Assembly (NCBI RefSeq): GCF_018446385.1
Contig: NC_055987.1
Span: 6,471,705 to 6,535,704 of the forward strand
Length of the DNA stretch: 64,000 nucleotides
DNA from: Zingiber officinale
Lineage: Eukaryota > Streptophyta > Magnoliopsida > Zingiberales > Zingiberaceae
Direction: 5' to 3'
Below are positions 58,068 to 64,000 of the stretch, one piece after another. Every line of letters begins with the position of its first letter. The stretch's first letter is position 1. The notes beneath the pieces were generated by a model. It worked only from the letters and a program-made list of their open reading frames with translations. It was not told where the DNA came from and made no database searches. The position numbers were made by a program, and so were the translations under genes.

Positions 58068-58724
58068 ATGATGGTCGGAGCTAGCGACTACCCACCTACA
58101 TTCGAGGGGGAGTTTTCTGTCTGGAAACAAAAAATGGAGGTATACCTTAACTCAGATTTTGGTATTTCTTTAATAATAAAATTTGGTTATAAAGAACCAA
58201 AGAACGCGTACGGAGAAGAAATCGATAAACGTCTCTGGACTCACAAGCAACGTGAGGAGTTTATGGCAAACACGCGAGCTAAATTTCACATTCTTACCGT
58301 AATACCAAAAGAAGATCTCGACAGAATCGGAGAATACAAGAACGCAAAAGAACTTTGGGAAAAGTTCTTGAAGATCTATGAAGAACCAGCTGAAGCCGAA
58401 TCCGACTCTTTGATGAACACCGAGCCACCGACAGAACAATCTGAGAATGAGGAAACTGCCGAGATAGTCGATCTCTATCCCGAGGACACAGAAATCTCAT
58501 CCCAGGTGAGCATCAATGAAGGGGGAGAGATATTGGAAGAAAGCAACTCAACAGGGGGAGAATCAACCAATGACAAGGTAAGTCAGGTATGGTCTCCACC
58601 TTCTGAGCAATTGGATAAATTTATTGAAAAGTTGCCTGAATATGAAAAGTTGCTTGGAAATTTTTGCGATTTAAAAATCGAATCATTGAAAGAGTTTTTT
58701 GGTTTACTAATAACTTTGAAATAA
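58068..58724 (+). CDS. gag-like protein of the short element
   Basis: 218 residues from the ATG pair at 58068: FEGEFSVWKQKMEVYLNSDF, WTHKQREEFMANTRAKFHIL and AKELWEKFLKIYEEP follow the order of the copia gag N-terminal domain. An acidic Glu/Ser/Thr-rich region then leads to a short coiled coil. It is much shorter than the intact gag at 47477-49153 (558 residues) and has no zinc knuckle; beyond 58724 coiled-coil-like words recur in other frames, suggesting that a longer frame was broken. It may still be expressed. Confidence 0.7.
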   Translation: MMVGASDYPPTFEGEFSVWKQKMEVYLNSDFGISLIIKFGYKEPKNAYGEEIDKRLWTHKQREEFMANTRAKFHILTVIPKEDLDRIGEYKNAKELWEKFLKIYEEPAEAESDSLMNTEPPTEQSENEETAEIVDLYPEDTEISSQVSINEGGEILEESNSTGGESTNDKVSQVWSPPSEQLDKFIEKLPEYEKLLGNFCDLKIESLKEFFGLLITLK

Positions 58725-59760
58725 TTCTGCAAACTAAAAATATTATCAAAAGAATTCTTCGAACTGCAAAATGTTTCGACGAAAGATTCTTACGAATTAC
58801 AAAATATTTTGATAAAAGAATTTTGCAAGTTAGAAATTTTGTCGAAAGACTTTTGTAAATTACAAAACATTTTTTCGAAAGAGTTATGCAAATTAGAAAT
58901 GTTGTCGAAAATTTCTTCGAATATTTTTTTGAATTACAAATTACTTTCTCGAAAGAGTTTTACGAATTAAAAACTAAAAAATTATTAAATAATAATGAGT
59001 TGAAAGAATTTCGAACAATAGCTTGTCGATTAAAGATTCTCGATAAACAACTAATAGAAATTTACATGATACAATTTTCAGCATGTTTAATACTGTCTGC
59101 TTTAAATCTGAAAAATTGTGATCTAAAAAATAATAGATTAAAATGAAAATTTAGATATGTGGCAGTAATTTGAGAATGAATTCTGCTTAAATAAAAAAAA
59201 ATAAGTCAAAAGTTATTTTCCGCCTTAAATTTTTTTACAAAAATTTAGAAATTTCTCAAATTTTTTTGTGAAAATTTATTTAACTTAGAAATTTTCTCTG
59301 ATATTTTGAGATTGCTTTTGTGAAAATTATTGCAAAATTTTCAAAGTTCTCAAAATTTCTAAATGTTCTTAATGACTTAGAAATTTTTCTTGACTTAGAA
59401 ATATTTTCCAGAAAATCATCTTGACTTAGAAGTATTTTCTAGAAATATTTTCCAGAAAATCATCTTGACTTAGAAATATTTTCCAGAAAATCATCTTGAC
59501 TTAGAAATATTTTCCAGAAAATCATCTTGACTTAGAAATATTTTCTAAGTGTCAACCCTTAGATTTTTTCTTGCAACCCCAATTTTTTATGTGATCAAAG
59601 GGGGAGAAGAAAAAGTATAAGTCTAGGGGGAGGTAGAAAATTGAAAATTTTAAAAATTTAATTTTCTATCTTGTTGCATATTATTGCAATAAATTATTTT
59701 ATTCTATGTCTAATTTTGACCCTAGCTTAACTTGGGTTGATCACATCAAAAAGGGGAGAT
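58725..59760 (+). other. Degenerate interior with tandem repeats
   Basis: From 58740 to 59000 variants of TTCGAAAGAGTTTTACGAAT and TTGTCGAAAGA recur, the decayed trace of a coiled-coil coding repeat. From about 59392 to 59550 a 31-base unit beginning CTTGACTTAGAAATATTTTC is repeated about five times. The stretch ends in the purine tract before the right LTR. Confidence 0.7.
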
Positions 59761-60824
59761 TGTTTGAACCCCAAGGTTGTTTTGGTGTAATCAACAAGTT
59801 AAGTTAGGTCCTGTGTGTTTCTAACCTTGTGTCTAAGTGTGCAGGAGCTTAGGAGCACAGGTAGTCGAGCAGAAGATGCAACTAGCGAGAAGGATGGCAG
59901 TCCGAGGGACGAGGTGCTGCGGAAGAGTACACCGGCGGATGAGAAGGAAGCGTGCGGTGGTTCCGAGGGACGAAAGCAAGAGAGGAAGATTGCTCGGGGA
60001 GCAAGAGACGCAGCTAGCGAGAAGGACGGCACGCGGTGCATCCGAGGGACCAAGACTGCGGATGAGTACGTCAGCGGACGAGAAGGAAACATGCGGCGAT
60101 TCCGAGGGACGTGAAGCCGAAGGGAAGCCCGCTCGAGAAGACCGGATGTTGGGTTCGGGTGAGCCATTTTTTGGATGGCAGAGATCACTCAAGCGAACGG
60201 ATCCGGAGTAGAAGACCCGGACTGAGGCGAACTGAACCGGAGCAGTGGTCCTCGGATGAAAAAGTCAACATCGGTTGACTTTAGGCTCCAGGGCGCCCAG
60301 AGCAGTCCGGGGCGCCCGAAGCAGCCTGGGGCGCCCGAAGCAGCCTGGGGCGCCCGGAAGCCTTCTGGGCACCCAGATCAGACTTGTTGACCAGATCGCG
60401 TCAAACGCGATCTGAACGTTGGGGATAAAGTTTTATCCCCTCAGGGTGCCCGGAACCCCTTCCAGGCGCCCCGACCAAGGCTATAAATATAGCCTTGGTC
60501 CAGAAGCTCTTCAACAATCACAAGCATTTCATTTCCAAATACTTGTACGCTTTAGTTGTAGTTAAGTTTCTGTTTCTGCACTTCAACATTGTAAGAGGCT
60601 TCTCCGCCTAAAGGAGTTTTTTTAGCGCTTAATCTTCCTTGGATTAACAACCACATCAGTTATAACCAAGTAAATATCTTGTGCTTCGTCTCTTTATGTT
60701 TTTAGTTTACTGCTTAACTTTATTCATGCAAGTGTTAGCTTAAAGCATTCGAGGAAGGGTTGTTTGTTTTATTTCTACAGGACTATCCAACAACCCTCTC
60801 CTAGCCGGCCGCAACAGTCCCACA
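59761..60824 (+). repeat. 3' LTR of the gag-only element
   Basis: 1064 bp and near-identical to 56988-58011, but with extra GGGGCGCCCGAAGCAG units at about 60305-60350 (palindrome number expanded). TATA is at about 60479-60491. Confidence 0.9.
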
Positions 60825-62640
60825 GGGAGAATGTCTCTTGAAAGTCAACACCCTCCATTTGGGTATATCCTTTTGTAACTAATCGAGCTTTGTATCGATT
60901 AATCGATCCATCTGCTTTCCTCTTTACTTTGAGAATCCACTTATTCCCAATAGCCCTTCGATTCGGAGGAAGATTGACTAAATCCCAAACTTGATTCTTT
61001 CTCATTGACTCCATTTCTTCATCCATTGTAATTTTTCATTCTTTTCTAACTGAGCTTCTCAAAGCTTCCTCAACTGTTCGAGGTTCTTCACCATCAACCG
61101 GGAGAATCATCAATGACTCATTCTCAATATCAAACCTTCTCCGAGTAATAATCTGACGACTACTTCTTCGAAGATTAGACTGTTGAGAAATTGACTCATT
61201 CAGTGGCAAATTACTCCCACTAGGTTGACTAGATTCAGGCATCTCCTGATTTGTTGATAAAGAAACATTATCCTCCTCCTCTATCTCATATAGAGGAATT
61301 GTCTTATCAATTTCACCTCGTGTTGGGAACTCAACTTCAAGAAAAGTAGCATCTCTTGACTCTATTTCAGAGATTGTTCCATCTTGTCGCTCACTAATAA
61401 AAACATAACCCTTAAAAGTCTCAGAATATCTTATAAAGATACATTTCTTATCTCTAGGTCCTAATTTTCTATATTCGTGAGTCTTTTCATGAACATAGGC
61501 AGCTGACCCCCAAGGTCTTAGATTACTCAAATCCGACTTTCTGCCTGTCCAACGTTCATGTGGGGTAAATGGAACTGACTTTGAAGGTACTTTGTTAAGT
61601 ATATAGGCTGCAACTGATAATGCATCTCCCCAATAGGAGATTGGCAAATTAGCCTGCGCCATCATAGACCTAACTATTTCAAGAAGAGTCATATTTATTC
61701 TTTCAGCAACCCTATTTTGCTGTGGAGTTCTAGGGATAGTTAGCTATCTAATAATCTCTTTCTCATTACATATTATCTTGAACTGATCAGACAAATATTC
61801 ACCTCCACGGTTAGTGCGCAAGATTTTAACCTTACATTCCAATTGATTCTCAACTTCGTTCAAGTAACGAATAAAGCAATCTAATGCTTCAGATTTGTGA
61901 GAAATCAAATACACATGATCAAAACGTGTGAAGTCATCAATAAATGTAATGAAATAAGAACTCTCATTTCTAGTCTTCATATTCATTGGACCACAAATAT
62001 CTGAATGGATTAATTGCAATGGTGATTTAGTCCTGATAGCCTTACCAAATGATTTTCTAGTCCTCTTTCCAGCAAGACAATGCTCACATATAGACAAATT
62101 AATCTTAGCATGAGTGTCTAAAAGGCCTTTCTTAGCTAATCTATTTATTCGTTCTTGTCCTATATGTCCTAACCTAGCATGCCAAATTTTATTATTAACA
62201 TCAGCATTACTAGTAAGAGCAATGTTTGAAAACAACCATCATTATTATTTGGTTCTACATCAAGAACCATAAAACCATTTGTTACATAACCATACCGAAT
62301 TAACATAGAGTTAATTCGAAGTTGCACACAATGGCTATAAAAATTTATATTATAACCTAAATCAAGAAGACAAATGACGGAAACTAGATTCCGTCGAATC
62401 TCAGGAGCATACAGGGCATTATGAAGAAACAAAGTACACCCACCACGTAGGTTGAGCTTGCAAGTGTCAATTCCTTTGACTTCAATTCTTGCATTGTTTC
62501 CTACATATATCCATTTGTTGCTAGTTGGTACCCGACGGTACTCCATATATGTAGCTCGATCATGTGCTACGTAGTTCATTGCTCCTGAATCTACAATCCA
62601 CAAAGGATACGAATCAACTAACAACACTATACTTGCAACA

Positions 62641-63505
62641 TATTACTCATGGAAAGAAGATAACAATGGATCTATCTTTTTAGGTTCAATACAATCCCAA
62701 GCAAAATGGCCCTTCTTGCCACAGTTGAAGCAGGTCAACTTGCTCATAGGTCTTTGTCCATATCTCTTTCCTTTCTTCTTGATTTGGTTTTTAACAGCAA
62801 CAACACTAGCCTTCTTTCCTTTTCTCTTTCCTTTCTTAAACCATCTTTTCTTATTCTTGGAACCAGAACCTTCAACTACAAAAGCTTGACCAGAAATCCT
62901 TGCAGATTCAATTCTCTCTCAAGTTTAACATGGCGTGAGACATCAGTGAAAGTTTTGATACTCTCACTGTGATTCAGATTCTGTTTCATTGTTTCCCAAG
63001 AATCAGGAAGGGAACGGATAACTGCTTGAACTTGTTGTTCATCGGTCAACGCATGACCAACAGTCTTAAACTCTTGAATCATGTTACCCATCTCCCCGAG
63101 ATGTTGGGACATGGTAACATTCGAGTGTTTTTTACAGCTATCAAACTTAATTGTTAGCTAACGGAGCTTACTGAGACTTACTTCACTGTACTTCTCTTTA
63201 AGGGCTACCCAGACAGCATGAGCCGATGGTAATGGCTCATACTCAAATACCAGGTCATCCACCATTGAACTAATCAATATACCCTTAGCAATGGAGTCTT
63301 TCCTTTTCCATGCCTTATAGGCATCAAGGTCACGTCTGTGCTGTGCTGTAGAACCATCAGCTGGTTCTTCCATGATTTGATTTACAGCCTCTAGAACTTC
63401 TTATTCCTCAAGAACGTATTGTATATTGAGGTGCCAGAGTTTGTAGTTATCCCCATATAATTTCTCATCCTTATTGAGTTCAGGTATGATGTTTTTAGAT
63501 GTCAT
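62641..63505 (-). pseudogene. Copia gag remnant
   Basis: ATG at 63505 begins MTSKNIIPELNKDEKLYGDN; a stop follows about 35 codons later, then MEEPADGSTAQHRRDLDAYKA to 63158, another frame with VQAVIRSLPDSWETMKQNL (62876-63112), and a zinc knuckle CFNCGKKGHFAWDC at about 62704-62745. The order (gag domain, knuckle, protease) is normal for Ty1/copia elements. Stops and frame changes show decay. Confidence 0.8.
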
Positions 63506-64000
63506 GATCTACATGAATAAACACATTATTTATTATTTCAGTGTAATTCATATATGTGTAATTAATTATTGACTCAGTGTAAATTAGAATTTGTTTACAA
63601 AATCAAGTGATAACATTGTTTCTACTCATCATTTGTATGTTCTAATCTAATCAACATTGATCAATCATATTACACATATCCCATCTAATGAATGAATCAT
63701 TATTAAAATGAACTAATCATTTTTCATATGAACTAATCATATGGATATATGAACTAATCATATTCACATGAACTAATCATGAGCAAGTTAGTGAACACAT
63801 AACATAACTGTTTATTTATCATAACTCTGTTCGTACATAACGACAGAAATTATTACATGACTCAAACACTAAATGAGGTAACACTGTTCGTACATAACGA
63901 CAATAAACAGAACACTAATAAACTAGATAGGCCAGCACTACTCCCACTAGGATAAATGATAGAGCAGTGGACAATTGTATCCCATTTATCTCAGACTCTA
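63506..64000 (-). other. 5' leader side of the copia element
   Basis: A/T-rich and non-coding. It contains several copies of ATGAACTAATCAT (about 63710-63780) and a direct repeat of CGTACATAACGACA (63832 and 63889). No LTR boundary or primer site was seen before the window ends. Confidence 0.5.

Larger units (their letters stand above)
56988..60824 (+). mobile_element. Short gag-only LTR element, TSD GGGAG
   Basis: LTRs 56988-58011 and 59761-60824 are flanked by GGGAG at 56983-56987 and 60825-60829. A primer site TGGTATCAGAGCC follows the left LTR at 58014-58026, and AAAAAGGGGAGAT precedes the right one. The 1.75-kb interior holds one gag-like frame (58068-58724) and then degenerate A/T-rich DNA, including a 31-base tandem repeat (about 59392-59550). 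There is no zinc knuckle and no pol. It lies in the RT region of the host copia element. Confidence 0.92.
55681..62640 (-). pseudogene. Copia pol pseudogene (protease, integrase, RT, RNase H)
   Basis: Protease is recognisable from WIVDSGAMNYVAHD (about 62600) and integrase from the GAG-pre zinc segment (HARLGHIGQERINRLAKKGL, CEHCLAGKRTR), then IHSDICGPM and LRTNRGGEYLS, where the second catalytic Asp is now Asn. Reverse transcriptase begins at 61026 ([20 protein letters not shown]), is cut at 60829/56987 by the nested element, and resumes with FDIELHQMDIKMTFLNGNL. RNase H reads GYTDADWAGDLDDRKSTS and MEAEYVACAAAVQEA. Stops stand in place of Gln after NEKEIIR (about 61744) and after YCDS (about 55894), and frameshifts separate several blocks, so it is dead. 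Confidence 0.9.
55155..64000 (-). mobile_element. Copia element, right part (continues beyond window)
   Basis: From right to left: leader (63506-64000), gag, protease, integrase, reverse transcriptase, RNase H, ending at 55681. The remainder of its 3' side was moved to the left of 35045 by the Tekay insertion, and its RT is split by the element at 56988-60824. Neither LTR could be delimited: the 5' one should lie beyond 64000 and the 3' one somewhere left of 35045. Confidence 0.85.

Overview
The window is nuclear DNA from a flowering plant with a large, transposon-dominated genome. The evidence is spliced genes with canonical GT..AG introns, a vacuolar aquaporin of the TIP family, a plant-specific SPEAR/TIE transcriptional regulator, and LTR retrotransposons primed by initiator tRNA-Met. 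A monocot is likely (TIP4-like aquaporin, retroelement style), but the species cannot be fixed from the sequence. There are three convincing host genes: a tonoplast intrinsic protein (5147-6081, minus, 3 exons, 255 aa), a small SPEAR/TIE protein with a C-terminal EAR motif (15194-16215, minus, 5 exons, 182 aa), and a membrane-anchored CmcI/rhamnosyl-O-methyltransferase-like protein (19476-22711, plus, 4 exons, 436 aa). All exon boundaries were worked out by hand from reading phase and splice signals.

Everything else is mobile DNA or its debris. From left to right: a Ty3/Tekay-type LTR with non-coding interior (1-4244); a SINE-like remnant; the aquaporin; a gutted copia element with TSD CTAAT (7851-12273); a CACTA relic (12346-14110); a 222-bp MITE with 13-bp perfect TIRs (14128-14349); the SPEAR gene; a purine-rich tandem element (18058-19271); the CmcI-like gene; a decayed gag-only copia element (23515-26075); a LINE-like scrap; and a MULE transposase pseudogene (27222-34063) split by a non-coding LTR element with TSD GTCAT (27986-32694). 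The right half is a nest. A copia element (55155 to beyond the window end) was entered by a Tekay element with TSD CTTAT (35050-55154). That Tekay element was entered by a gag-plus-accessory-gene element with TSD ATATG (41710-50484). The copia was separately entered by a short gag-only element with TSD GGGAG (56988-60824).

The most interesting signals lie in the non-coding parts of the retroelements. Two LTR families carry tandem hairpin units whose outer arms differ from unit to unit but remain complementary, which looks like covariation around a shared GGTC...GACC inner stem. Several families place short palindromes (GGCGCC or ATCGAT core) just upstream of the TATA box. The element at 41710-50484 repeats its LTR promoter module internally, directly before a second, intron-containing gene, so that gene may have its own LTR-like promoter. 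The element has no pol region; it encodes an intact gag and this accessory protein only.
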